DNA from: Balanoglossus misakiensis
Taxonomy: Eukaryota > Hemichordata
Assembly: GCA_040954595.2 (NCBI GenBank)
Contig: CM082594.2
Span: 1,612,001-1,676,000, forward strand
Direction of reading: 5' to 3'
DNA: 64,000 nucleotides
The notes below the pieces were generated by a model. That model made no database searches. It was not told the origin of the DNA and was given only the letters and a program-made list of their open reading frames with translations. A program made the translations under genes and the position numbers. This document shows positions 21,684 through 32,769 of this stretch, one piece after another. Positions within the stretch are counted from its first letter, which is position 1, and every line of letters begins with the position of its first letter.

Positions 21684-23329
21684 GGCCAAATTTAGTATAA
21701 TCTTTCCTGGACGAGTTCTCATCTGTTTGAAAACAGAGATCGTGATGGCAGTGATCGAAAGACAGACTATGGACAGAATACAACCAACAAGAGTTAACAG
21801 CTGTTTCAGTTTTGTTTTTGACTTCTGGTTCCAAAACGTAGTCATTCTTTTCTTGGACTGACACACGAAGGCTTGGGAACGGTCTTTCGATAGAACAAAC
21901 TTTCCCTATGGATAAACCGATGATTCAACTGAAAGAACGTCGTCGCTTACACGGAAGGTGCCTTCAGAAAATCTCAAAATCACTCCTGTACAACTCGTTA
22001 TAAAATCATCAACGTTTCTGTTCGGAGATTTGCACATTGTGACCATTAGTTGTATATCTGGTGAGGCTGGACTTTTATGCGTGTAATGACTTGTTTTAGA
22101 CACAAATAATTGGGAGCTGTAATTCCATGTTACGTTTGCCATTAGGTTTTCATTTACAGTCACGTTGGTGTACTCAAATTTGTGACTCTCAAATGTGACT
22201 TGTTCGATTCTGTTACCACAGACGGGGTTCAACATTTCAAAAGTGACCGACCTGACGACAAAGCCCGCCATCAGCAATTCTGAGCCGACTTGAGACCAGG
22301 TTGCCGCACAGGCTGCTGGGAGAAAATCACCGGTGAAATTGGACTCCACGCGAACAAGAACGGACAAAGTGACAAGTAAATCACCAAAATCCTCCGCTCT
22401 GTCACAATGGTAATGCGAGTTGGAAATGTTATGTGTGTAAATAACGGACAGATTTCGTATCAGTGACGTCACGGTTTCTTCGAGGTTGATGAAATCGCAC
22501 CCGTCCACTTCCACCGATGGCAAAGAAACGCGGAAAGTTAACAAAATGGCGGGATGTCTCCCGTGAGCTGACGCTACAAAGAAGTCATTCAGCTCCGGCC
22601 GTTCTGATAAAGGATTCATTTTCAATTTCGTTATGTCAAAATTGTCGTAATCAAAGACGTGTCTCAAAATAAATTTTCCTTGTAACATATCCAAGATTCG
22701 GCCATGTTCGCAGCTCCATTGCTCTTGAATTCTAATGATATCCATAGTATGCAGTCGATGTTCTCCCTGTGCGTTGAAGTCAAACAATATATCAAAGGCG
22801 GGAAATCGGGGATAGACTATCAACTCAAGCGGCGGTAAACCGCATGTTACATAAGAAGGATTGATTGCAACGTCATTGCATATTGCACAATGAATGTTCT
22901 TGTAATACATAAATCCCCTAGCTCTCCCGCTTAATACTACGAATACCCCAACTACTGCTGAATAACGGTGACACAGCTCAACAATCGTGTCGTTGGGGAA
23001 ATCAGCAGGGCAGGTGTCAATGGGCCTGAAACATTCAGTTACACCATGCCGGAGATCGCCCTCGATAAACTGCCTCATTGAACAAAGTTCTGATGACATC
23101 AAGAAGGAGACGATAGAGGAAATATTAGTCGACAAAATTTCCATTGGCATATCTCTCGGGCATTCCCACTCTAACGACGAAAAGTGCAGGCTCGATTCAT
23201 TCACACCATTACAAATAGCGCAGTTGATATTTTGGTACACCATTTCACCGACAGAGTCAATCACTGGAGTAATATCAAAAACGGACGCATCTGTAATGAA
23301 AACGTACAGAAGCTTATTTGGGCCAATTT
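21684..23329 (-). pseudogene. Receptor ectodomain and TM1 exon with premature stop
   Basis: The exon opens after TTTTTTAG at 23330 and joins the first exon in phase (split codon G|AA). It holds two repeats of a Y-x-N-I-x-C-A-I-C-N cysteine module: YQNINCAICNG near 23210-23245 and YKNIHCAICND near 22865-22900. A CPADFPND-type segment lies between them, and about 280 further ectodomain residues have many N-glycosylation sequons. A TAG at 21906-21908 interrupts the frame. Beyond it the same frame continues FVCQSKKR and then TM1 (LLTLVGCILSIVCLSITAI), up to RPGKIILNLA at the transposon border. One base change (for example CAG to TAG) would explain the stop. Confidence 0.85.
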
Positions 23330-23353
23330 CTAAAAAATAAAATAAAAATAAAA

Positions 23354-23415
23354 ATCTCGTAATTACGAGTTTTTAATCACGTAATTATGAGAATCTCGTA
23401 ATTACGAGATTTTGT
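23354..23415. repeat. Palindromic TCGTAATTACGAGA repeats
   Basis: Three successive palindromes of the form TCTCGTAATTACGAGA lie within about 60 bp, one of them degenerate (CACGTAATTATGAG). They could form hairpins or a cruciform. This motif recurs as simple palindromic satellites in other animal genomes as far as I know. Confidence 0.6.
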
Positions 23416-23777
23416 GGGGAATGATTTCTCAAGATACGGCCGCAGGTTTATTGCGTTAAACACACGCGCGTCACTTGAATAACAGCGCGTCACCCGTTTT
23501 TTTTCCTGTTTTGTGGTGGCGACCACGACAAACTCGAACTGCTTCAGCTAGATATAAATCACTGGACACCGTCGTTGGAGCGCGTGATCAGTGACTGCAT
23601 GAACAGTATACATGTGACAATATTGATAAAACTATAAAACTGACCCTCCTTCCACCCTTGACGGGGAAAAATTAAAATAAAAATTCGCGTCGCAGCACAA
23701 TTTTTTAAAGAAAGGCCGGCCCAGAAACAATTCTGTATTTTGGTCGTACGTCGTTGGCAAGGCCCCTGAGTCGAACC

Positions 23778-23811
23778 CCCCCCCCCCGCAAAAAAAAAAA
23801 AAAAAAAAAAA
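23778..23811. repeat. Poly-C/poly-A microsatellite
   Basis: About ten C are followed by GC and then a run of more than 20 A. Length is likely unstable and hard to sequence. Confidence 0.8.
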
Positions 23812-24989
23812 ACTAGTGTTACAAAACCCTTGTGTTTCAATTTTGCAACAACCTATAGTTCCTCGGCTTATTTCTCCCCACAGTATGGGCGATGTATTGC
23901 CGAAGTCGGGGGCGCCAGGCAAAATTTATCCGGACAATCTTTGAAGCTCTCCCGTTCTTATTCAAATAATTTTATTGGGGAGATTCAGGAAGTTCCATCA
24001 CAGATTCAAATATAGACAATTAATTTTGTTCAATAACATGGCTAATCATGGCAGAAATTGAAACACACAGAAAAAAGAAATGCATAAATTTGGTATTAGT
24101 GCATTGTTGTTATTACGCCCGCCCGCCGTCCTTCGGACGTTCACCTCCTTCGGACGCTTCTGCGGGGAATCAGCCACGTCCGAAGGTTGACGGCGTAACT
24201 TATCTCCATCTCCTTCTCCACCCAACATATTCATAAAGTCCGAGAGAGGTACCCGGCAGATCGTAAACCTTTCGTAGACAGAGACTTGCAACAAGTTTTC
24301 CGAGTAACACAAAGTTCTGGTTTATTACTGGTCACACGTAAGAATTACACGACTCGATCCATGCTCGTTGACTCCCATCACGGATCTCCCGTTATAAACG
24401 TGTGATCCCAAATTTCACCACACCTTATTAATACGTTAGTCAAGTATTAAGTCATAAAAGGAACACGTCATCTTAATATTTCTTAAACATGAACTTAGCG
24501 CGTGATATCTCTATCTCCTTCTGACATGTATCAATTACACAATCTTGTTTACTCTGGGTCAAGTACCTATGTCAATACTGGACTAAAACCATACAAGTGA
24601 ATGACTTCTTACTTAATCATAAACAAGATCTATGATCGTTAAAACTCAATCGTGACAGCATATGTGTAACTTTAAAAATCCAATGTCATCATAAACGGGC
24701 TTCATCTGTACATTTTTCCTGTTCCTGTTTGCAATGACAAACGCAACAGGTACCTTCGAATTTTGACTTATGCATGGTGTCAGTATTTCAGCGCGGTGAG
24801 GGCAACCTCACGATTTGCATCCTACACGAGGGATGGTAGTCTAGCATCCAGCCGTATTTCTCCACTTTGCTGAGCGGGCAAAACACGGCTAGAAACTAGA
24901 CTAGAGGGATGGCGATCGTCTGGCTGCTTTCCGAAGTAGACCGAAAAGGTCAAACTGACAAAGAGTGACACAAGTAAGATTGGTCTTAC

Positions 24990-25809
24990 CACTGGCGGTT
25001 TCACACCGCTGACGGACATTCTCGTGTGGCCAGTCTCTGGGACATGTGTGCGTCGCCATGACGTCATGCCTCCCACCAGTAGCGGGCATACAATATTCTG
25101 GCAGCCATATTTCATCCGGGTCAGGCACCTGTCTGCTGTCACCAAAGCATCTGTCTATGTAATCGTGACAGTCTTCCCGCACTAAGCATTCAGGCTCACA
25201 GCTACACATTGTATTTTCATAGTCTCTCAGCTTCACGGTGGCGATGCCGTTGCAAACAAGGCCGCTCGGCGTGAGGCACGAGTCCATACGAAATCCCGTG
25301 CTTGGATAACGGCACTGCAATGACTGTGCATCTATGTTGTAATACACAGGAGGTGGAGTTGGCGCGGCTGTGCGGCGTGACGTCACTGGCGGGCGGGAAC
25401 CTGTTACTGTTGACGGTGAGAAGGGACCCGACGTTGTCGTTACGGTGTTCGTTTCTTGAGACTTTGGTTGAGCGGTTGTTGCCAAAGGTCTCACGTTGTC
25501 GAAAGAGGAGTCTTCAATCGTTGTCGACTGTAATGTTGGATGGATCGTCGCTAGATTTGAGGTTAGGCTGGGCCGGGATGTAGTGCTTCGTGGAGATATT
25601 GGCACGGTCTTCGTCTTGCTGGGGGTCTGTGGAGAGAGTTTTGTCAAAGGCGCGCTGCTCGTAAAATCCTGCCGTTTCCTGCTGGTCGTCATTACAGTGG
25701 ATCTTGAGGACGTCGTTTCATAGCCCGTACCAGTTGCACGCGTCCATACCATCAACTGATCTCCGTTGATGATTAAAACCAAGCAGCAATAACACCAAAC
25801 TGCCTTCAT
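24990..25809 (-). CDS. Receptor exon 1: signal peptide, Ser/Thr-rich stalk, SMB-like module
   Basis: The ATG at 25809 is followed by a hydrophobic leader (AVWCYCCLVLIING), a likely signal peptide of about 20 residues. Residues 25-150 are Thr/Ser/Pro-rich, as in O-glycosylated mucin stalks. A cysteine-rich segment then carries the MCSCEPECLVREDCHDYIDRC core of a somatomedin-B-like domain; one Cys of the usual Cys-Cys pair is His here. The exon ends with a CPRDWPHENVRQRCETA segment at the donor AGTG|GTAAGA. The exon itself is intact; the gene downstream is broken. Confidence 0.8.
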
Positions 25810-27311
25810 AATGAATACGTCATTAAATCTGGAATAACACCCAGAAAGATTGATTTAAAAAAAAATAAGACAAAATTGATTTGATGATTTCTGAAGTAAA
25901 ATTTGTCAGCCACATCACACCCCCGTCCAAAATCACACCACACCCGTAACGAATAAACAACCCGGTGTCCGTAATCGGCCACGCTATACATTAGAAGAGG
26001 CGTAAAATATATCAACGGAAGTAGCCAAAACTATGTGCAAACATAAACATATCATAACACCAACTTAAACATTTTACTATTATGTTTGACTCTGTTCAGT
26101 TTCAGTTCTTACAGTTACAGTCACATTTGGTATTTTGTAACACAACTTCAGCGGTAAATAACGAGACGCCGTGCACATCGCCGGGCGCGACAATTCCATG
26201 CTGAGAAACGTCGTCGAATTTTCCAGCTTTGATTTGACACGTACGTAAATGCATTTTAGTGTGCATACATTTGCGTGCCAAGCAAAGTCCGCATGCAGTG
26301 TTGAACATATACTTACCACAATTGAGAACAAGTCTCTCGGACAGTCAGTTGCCTGATATACCTGAGTTAGTGGCTTGTTGATTGCTCCCACAAAATCTTC
26401 CCTCAAAATATTCGTAAGCTTTGGTGACAGATTCGATGTATATATATGTTGGTATATGATTAAAATGATTGGTCTCCAAGATTGTGTTTTACGTATGCGC
26501 TTCCTAAGATATCGAACCAATAGAAATCACTGTCACCAACCATCGGCTAGCCAATAGAAATCGTTGTCACCAACTTTATAGTTACATCAATTCGTACAGC
26601 GCATGCGTAAAACTTTTGTTGACGGAAAATCAACAGGTAAAATGTCACTTCTGCCGGTTATTCATTTTGGCGATTTTTTCATTCTCGATTCTACAAGTCG
26701 GTTGGAAGTTGTGTGTTGTTGAACATTAATTCACTTTACATGTATATCCACATGTGCGTTAGCATAAACGGTGACTTGTATAATATAATTATATAATTAA
26801 TGAAAAAAGGGCAGCGAGAGAGAGACTTTGTCCCTTTAATCCTACATGCATTACAGGGATACCTCCAACTCTATAGTCGACACCATTTTCAATGTGTTGT
26901 CTCAATGTTTTGTCTCAGCATTCTCAAAACTTAATGTTATAGATATATGAAAGTTTACATTTATTGAATGTTTATGGTCAGTAATACAATCACAATAATC
27001 ATCAAATGAAGCAACATGCCATCTTCATGAAATCACCAGTGTGTGCATGTGTACATCGGTAGCGTTTGGATAACTTGTCCTGGAACATGGAGTAGTGGCG
27101 AGTTTGCATACGAAGATCATCTAGAACTGCATGTTAATGCCAATAAGCTAGGTGCCCTGTTTCTACAGAAACCAGACTCGCCGGTTTCGACGCAGTAAAG
27201 TTAAGTCAGTGAGTGTGCACGTGTACAACAAATTAGAGCCGGGATGTATTTGGAGGTTAATACAGACGAGTGATGAAGAGCAAAAGTGATTTTCTCCGCT
27301 GACGTGTTTAA
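25810..27311. other. Non-coding interval upstream of the receptor gene
   Basis: This would contain the receptor promoter on the minus strand; I saw no TATA box at a convincing position. A weak exon-like segment with a GTAAGT donor (minus strand, donor at about 26318) encodes a CPRDLF string but has no start and little support. A 24-bp direct repeat with CCAAT lies at 26517-26574. The rest is AT-rich. Confidence 0.5.
26517..26574. repeat. Direct repeat with CCAAT
   Basis: CCAATAGAAATCACTGTCAC and CCAATAGAAATCGTTGTCAC recur 34 bp apart, each followed by CAAC. The CCAAT core could be a promoter element but no transcript is assigned. Confidence 0.5.
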
Positions 27312-27601
27312 GGGCCTGGTCAGAACTAACAGGGGGGGGGGGCAAGTCCCCTGACCTGGGACGTTAGATAAACCAGTAAATGATTGAAAGGTGTTGATGA
27401 ATGAAGGGGGTGGGTGGAAAAAAAATGAATTATGAAGGGTTCTCAAAACATTTTCGGTGTCATCCTTGCACAAAAATTAGTGATCCTCCCCCTGACTCAT
27501 GCCCAAAATGCAGCGGCCCTCCCCCAAACTGTTGCATGAAAAATGGTGACCCTCCCCCCAATCGCACCAGCCCCCCCCCCCTGTTAATTCTGACCAGGTC
27601 C
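27312..27601. mobile_element. PIF/Harbinger-type MITE, 290 bp
   Basis: Ends are GGGCCTGGTCAGAACTAACA plus a G run, and a C run plus TGTTAATTCTGACCAGGTCC, inverted repeats of about 28 bp. TAA flanks both sides (27309-27311 and 27602-27604). The 3-bp TWA duplication and the GG-start are the PIF/Harbinger habit. The interior has a Pro/Cys-rich open frame built from repeated CCTCCCCC; it is not a gene. Confidence 0.8.
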
Positions 27602-29223
27602 TAATAATCACGTGAAGTAAAATTTACCGAGAGCGCGCATTGAAACGGCTTAGGGCTGAGAGATAAAAAATAATTTGTTTCGAAGGTGCACACGATTCAG
27701 ACCCGAGGGTACTGGTCCATCTCTGGAAGAGATGTAATCACCATTTGTGAGAGTAATCAACCAAATGGGACAGTTCTTCTCCCAGCCTTGAATTTCCGAA
27801 AATCTCAACGGCTTTCTTCATTTTAAATGGAGGGTGTGGCCGGTTTCAAAGCGCGACTGCTTTGAACTGGCTGCTGGTGGATCATCGTGGTGTTCCTGGA
27901 GGGAATTCTCGAGACTTGAATATACCTTCGAGTTTCCTGTATACGCAGATATTCATGCAAATTAGGGTTCATTTTCCTGTGGGGGAAAATGCACCGGCTG
28001 TCTAAGTAGCGTCATTTAAGCGATTACGGTGGCGAGAGGAGACTTTAATAGACATGGTGAGGCATCGATATTGTGACGTTTCATCGTGACGGCGTATACA
28101 CCGCCCCGGGTGAACTGTCAGTTAATACAACTATCACAGTGTTGGCATATGAAACCTGTGCGGGTTAAAAATACGAAAAGTTCAACATTTAGTATGTATA
28201 GAAACTGTACTGCTACTAAAGTCAACCATAGTTTTAAATGGAACATTTCTTTTTTTCGTTGAAAAGAACAACGGAAGTCTGTTTCCGCCACACACGAAAA
28301 TCACCCATTAATTTCAAGTATTTTTGGCTTTGCCATCTTTGCACTATCGCCTTGCAATGATTTTATCTACATCAGCGATGTAGTTTTTCTACCTGAAAAT
28401 CGAAGAAAACTACATATTTCGGGGGCATCTGTTGGTACAAAAAGTTTGTTCATAATTTTCATGCATTAGGCCAGAGAGAATAAAAATCTTGTTCATCGGA
28501 TTTTTGGACCAAGTTCCAGGAGCGGCGAGCGAATATTTTTTTAGGCTGAAGGTAAATGCGGTTCTCTGGCATATTTGCATAGATGCAGACAGGGCGAGAT
28601 AATTGTTTCCCTTTTTACCGGAAATATCTCAGACAAAAACACTGATACATGTACTTGTAACTGAATTCAATACTATATTTCCCAACAATAACATAGGCCA
28701 TTACATTTACAGTTGGTGTTAATTTGCACAACATATTCTGGCCACCAGCGCCAGTACTAAGAATTTGGAACGCGGAAGTATAATATTTGCCTAGATCCAA
28801 TTTTTTTTTTCCAAATCAGCCAAAGTAGAAGCGGCGATTCCAATGAACAATTTATTTTTTCTTCCTGTCCTTACCTGTGTTTTTCTTTTTTTTTATCTTC
28901 CTATTAACCTTTGCGTGCTTAAATAAAGACACGCGATTTCAGTATTTTCGATATTGGAAGGGTATACCCACCAAGATAGCCCAACGACTCCGATATATAG
29001 AGTCGGAAAAGATCACATCACAGCAGAAAAGCAGAGGAAGGTCGCCCGTGGTGGTCATTCATACATACATTTTGTGTAGTAATTACTTATCTCAAGGTAA
29101 CTCCCGTACTCCCCTTAGGACATAAGCTCTTCTTGTCGAACACGTGATCCTGAAGTCATTGACCAATAGCACAGTGACTAAGCACGTGATTCTGAAGTCA
29201 TTGACCAACAATATCACAATGAC

Positions 29224-29304
29224 TACTCTCTCTCTCTCTCTCTCCCCCCCTCTCTCTCTCTCCCTCCCTCCCTCCCTCCCTCCCTCACCCCACTCTCTCT
29301 CTCT
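29224..29304. repeat. (CT)n/(CCCT)n microsatellite
   Basis: A run of CT dinucleotides broken by C runs and CCCT repeats, polypyrimidine on the plus strand for about 80 bp. Confidence 0.9.
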
Positions 29305-29418
29305 GATGCAGGCGAGAGGGTCATTTAAGACATGTACAAAAGACTATTAATGTCATGAAATCCGCGCTTCTATTACCGTCAACTGAATCCCACCACAAGA
29401 CAAGTACTTGATTGAAAC

Positions 29419-29603
29419 ATGTATGTATGTATGTATGTATGTATGTATGTATGTAGGTATGTATGTATGTATGTATGTATGTATGTATGTATGTATGTAT
29501 GTATGTATGTATGTATGTATGTATGTATGTATGTATGTATGTATGTATGTATGTATGTATGTATGTATGTATGTATGTATGTATGTATGTATGTATGTAT
29601 GTC
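29419..29603. repeat. (ATGT)n microsatellite
   Basis: About 46 copies of ATGT with a single interruption (GTAGGT at about 29453). Both strands show long open frames of Met-Tyr-Val-Cys or Ile-His-Thr-Tyr repeats, which are artefacts of the repeat. Confidence 0.97.
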
Positions 29604-30422
29604 TTGAAATTGAAGAAAGTACTCAGATTTTAGCATGGTTCTCACTCACATGAATGCTGTCATCTGTGTTGACAGGTAGACCACAATATTGCGTGGTGGC
29701 TTGCTGGGAATAAACGTTGTCTCCTCTGAACAGTTGCCACAGATAAACAGGCCCACAGCAGATGAGTTGATTTCAGGAGGTGGCACTCCCCTTTTGAATG
29801 CTGGCATCTGTGTTGACAACGCAGATCCACTTCTCTGGCATATGTGTCAGCATCATGTTGCAGACAAGTTGTGTACTGTTTTTCTGGGTGAAGAAATGAA
29901 ATTGACATCATTGGTAAATCTAAAACGGACTGGTTACTCCACTGAAATTCAGCCTAAGTCTGTGTGATACGCAACTCAGACCAACTCAGCTCAGCTCACA
30001 TGGCGCGTTGAATTAATCATTCGTTTGCCAGACGGCCTTATTTGACCCCCCTGTTTACATGGCCTGTGAGGGCGTACTTTACGCGTTAATTTCTGGCAAG
30101 GCCTTCCAACCCTCAGTGGTGATCTCTTCACAGCTGTATTATGCCAGCTGTTTTAAAAGAACAGTGTCTTCTAAAATAAATCTAGATTGTTCCTTATGAA
30201 TAAAATCTCAACGAGACAAAACTCATTCAAAAGGGTTGTCTATAGGCTACTTTCAAATTGGACATTTCGTTAATACAGTCAGAAACAGTGTTAATTTTAA
30301 AATGTTTGGGCCGGCTGCATTGTCAATAACACCGAGATTACCCATGCGCCGCAAATTATTGATGAAAGCGTTTCAACTGCAGGGTCACACAATACATATC
30401 AAATGAGAAGATGATTACTCAC

Positions 30423-30801
30423 CTTAGGCACCTGGGTTCGTGTTGACACTCCCCTTTTGGGGAGCGAAAGCACGTCTTTCGTGAAATGTTTTGGGGTCGC
30501 ATTTCCTGGACAATTTGCTCTGGGCGGATGCATAGCTTTTCGTTGCAAAGATGAGAACACTCCAACTGTCTGCCCACCAATTGCACCCCGTTAATTAGGA
30601 GTGCAATGTGCTGGACATAGGCGGTTAGAGTGTTCTCATCTTTGAACGTAATTGAGCCATAGCCGTTACGACAAGCTGCACCCGTCCAGAGCACACAGTC
30701 GCCGGAAACGCGACTCCTTCTGGCGAGGATGCCGCTCAAACGCTCCTTGGCGTTAGCTGAGATGCCGTTGAGCTTGGCCGAAGTATAGAGCAAGTTGACT
30801 T
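30423..30801 (-). CDS. His-Me finger (I-PpoI-like) homing endonuclease exon
   Basis: Reading from 30801 after CTTGGCAG, the exon codes about 126 residues and ends at CCTAAG|GTGAGT. The core GDCVLWTG...NGYGS followed by CSHLCNEKLC and NISRKTC...GECQHEPRC follows the zinc-bound beta-beta-alpha-metal fold of His-Me finger nucleases. Aligned to I-PpoI from memory, the general-base His (SHLC), the metal-binding Asn and the second zinc site (C-x7-C-x-H-x3-C) are kept. One ligand of the first zinc site is Gln instead of His (RPEQ). No ATG opens the frame, so this is an internal exon of a spliced gene or a relic; flanking exons were not found. It lies about 0.3 kb from the 5S array. Confidence 0.7.
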
Positions 30802-31095
30802 CTGCCAAGCAAGATCAAATGACAGTGTTTACGCAAGATGCCGTAAATCAGCGAAAAGGTGCGGCGAATGATGTGGGAGAGCGTCATATAATTGGCTATG
30901 TACTAGTCAAATTTGGGCTGACAAGATGCTGCCCACCAGGAGCTCGCGGCAAACGTCTAAAGCCTCTTTTAATGTGATCAATTTACACCCGTGACATAAT
31001 TAATAGGTTTGGGTTTTCAGAAGTGTCTCTGCGTCAAAATGCCAAGCAAATAACATGTAAATTCATCATCGTTGGAAAACGAATATAACAGTCAT
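30802..31095. other. Non-coding junction between endonuclease exon and 5S array
   Basis: About 290 bp without a recognisable feature. The first base that matches the 5S spacer repeat is close to 31096. Confidence 0.6.
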
Positions 31096-31590
31096 ATCTT
31101 TTAGACCATCCTCTGTTTATTAGCCCCCTATTGCAATTAATTACCGTCCCTATCTTATATTGGAGGGAACGGGTTTGTCTTGGCATGTTATGCAAAACAC
31201 TTGAAAGATGAATTTTTTTAAAAAAAAATGACGTTTATGACATACAGATGTAACCGACCCCATAAGGTCCCAATGATATATATTTACATCATACACCAAA
31301 TTGGACTTAAAAACCAAAAATTGAAAGCCGCTGGAGTTTCTGCGACTATGAACTCAACGTAAGCTGGACACTACTCACTCCGAGCCCGACCTGGTAATTT
31401 GTATGTTGTCCATCGAGCGCCTATAGCTTAGACCTATACAGGAGAGAACGGTTTATGAAGTTATGTTCAACAAATATATATGATCATGGAATTAGAGAAT
31501 TTGGAGAAAAAAAATATAATTAAAAATGGACGTTTACGACGACAAAAAGGAAGACTGTTTAATGCAAAAGTTAAGAAAAAGGAAAAATTC

Positions 31591-31710
31591 AAGGCTACGG
31601 CACGTGGTATTCCCAGGCGGTCACCCATCCAAGTACTAACCACGCCCAACGCACCTTAACTTCGGTGATCGGACGAGAACCGGTGTATTCGACGTGGTAT
31701 GGCCGTAGGC
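31591..31710 (-). rRNA. 5S rRNA, copy M1
   Basis: Full 120-nt gene. Two differences from the common form: AAGGTGCG for AAGCTGCG in box A and a 3' end CCGTAGCC that weakens the closing helix with GCCTACGG. It is the outermost copy and may be a pseudogene. Confidence 0.88.
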
Positions 31711-32649
31711 AAACACTGCTTGAATTTCTACAATTATTAAGCAAACGGAAGCTTCACTAACACATAGGCGTACACACAGAGCACGCGGCACGATAATTGT
31801 GTGCGTGGCCAGCTGATTGACCATATAATTTATATGGGAGAGAGCGGTTTTGTCTTGTTATATCCTACAAAAAGTGACCATATTAAAGTGGAGAAATAAT
31901 GACCTGATAATTTGTGTGGCCGATCGACCGTCCCTATCTAAGGCCTATATTGGTATGTTATGCAAGACACACTATTCGAAATAACGCCTGTCCGACAGTC
32001 CGAGACTGGTTGTTTTTCCATCAGACTGATAGTAAAAAAGTTACCAGTCCGGCGGACAGGTTGAATTTAGCGTGGAGTTGACTTGTTTGCGGTATCATAG
32101 ACGTACGTGACCCCATCGTGACCCTGGCTGTCCGGGATAGCACCACCAACGACATCTTTTAGACCATCCTCTGTTTATTAGCCCCCTATTGCAATTAATT
32201 ACCGTCCCTATCTTATATTGGAGGGAACGGGTTTGTTTTGGCATGTTATGCAAAACACTTGAAAGATGAATTTTAAAAAAAAAAAATGGCGTTTATGACA
32301 TACAGATGTAACCGACCCCATAAGGTCCCAATGATATATATTTACATCATACACCAAATTGGACTTAAAAACCAAAAATTGAAAGCCGCTGGAGTTTCTG
32401 CGACTATGAACTCAACGTAAGCTGGACACTACTCACTCCGAGCCCGACCTGGTAATTTGTATGTTGTCCATCGAGCGCCTATAGCTTAGACCTATACAGG
32501 AGAGAACGGTTTATGAAGTTATGTTCAACAAAAATATATGATCATGGAATTAGAGAATTTGGACGAAAAAAAATATAATTAAAAATGGACGTTTACGACG
32601 ACAAAAAGGAAGACTGTTTAATGCAAAAGTTAAGAAAAAGGAAAAATTC

Positions 32650-32769
32650 AAGCCTACGGCACGTGGTATTCCCAGGCGGTCACCCATCCAAGTACTAACC
32701 ACGCCCAACGCAGCTTAACTTCGGTGATCGGACGAGAACCGGTGTATTCGACGTGGTATGGCCGTAGGC
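32650..32769 (-). rRNA. 5S rRNA, copy M2
   Basis: Full gene with the form I take as standard: starts GCCTACGGCCATACCACGTC, box A AAGTTAAGCTGCGTTGGG, box C TGGATGGGTGACCGCCTGG, end CCGTAGGCTT pairing with the 5' end. T-runs follow (GAATTTTTCCTTTTTC), the expected RNA polymerase III stop. TTAATAAT sits about 30 to 23 bases upstream. Confidence 0.96.

Larger units (their letters stand above)
23330..24989 (-). other. Receptor intron 1
   Basis: GTAAGA at 24989 and TTTTTTAG at 23330 bound 1,660 bp. It contains inverted palindromic repeats (23354-23415), a C10/A-run block (23778-23811) and a (TCC)GGACG-rich patch near 24125-24195. No convincing exon was seen inside. Confidence 0.7.
17606..25809 (-). 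pseudogene. SMB-containing seven-transmembrane receptor gene, inactivated
   Basis: The gene reads right to left: an exon for the secreted head (25809-24990), an intron, then a large exon starting at 23329. That exon holds the cysteine modules, the rest of the ectodomain and TM1, and would originally have run on through TM2-TM7 to 17606. The TM part resembles family B2/adhesion and Methuselah-like receptors (TWIIGFV in TM6, NTLQGVFIF in TM7), but I see no GPS cleavage motif. The copy is broken by a TAG at 21906-21908, a 2.5 kb transposon between TM1 and TM2 (19142-21680) and a tandem MITE in TM3 (18161-19007). Ligand and function are unknown. Confidence 0.8.
27605..30422. other. Non-coding interval with microsatellites
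   Basis: Apart from the entries listed separately I see no gene in this 2.8 kb. A pair of roughly inverted segments near 28475-28540 and 28795-28870 (GAATAAAAATCTTGTTCATCGG versus its near complement) may be the ends of another MITE. The stretch 29640-30130 contains two copies of GAATGCTG(T/G)CATCTGTGTTGACA. Confidence 0.45.

Noticed and set aside
24046-24312. 88-codon minus-strand frame in the receptor intron
   Set aside because: No splice sites in phase with the receptor exons and low-complexity content around TCCTTCGGACG hairpins.
26080-26520. Minus-strand frame of 146 codons with a CPRDLF string and a GTAAGT donor inside
   Set aside because: No ATG start, no matching upstream or downstream exon, and only a four-residue similarity to the receptor modules. 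Could be a receptor relic, but not supportable.
27401-27604. Pro/Cys-rich 67-codon frame
   Set aside because: Lies wholly inside a MITE and is caused by repeated CCTCCCCC blocks.
29379-29653. Long frames on both strands reading Met-Tyr-Val-Cys or His-Thr-Tyr-Ile
   Set aside because: Simple (ATGT)n translation; no start context, no flanking coding sequence.
29660-29967. Cys/His-bearing frames near the endonuclease exon (CQHSKGECH on the minus strand)
   Set aside because: A short resemblance to the zinc site of the 30423-30801 exon, but no catalytic motif and no phase or splice support.
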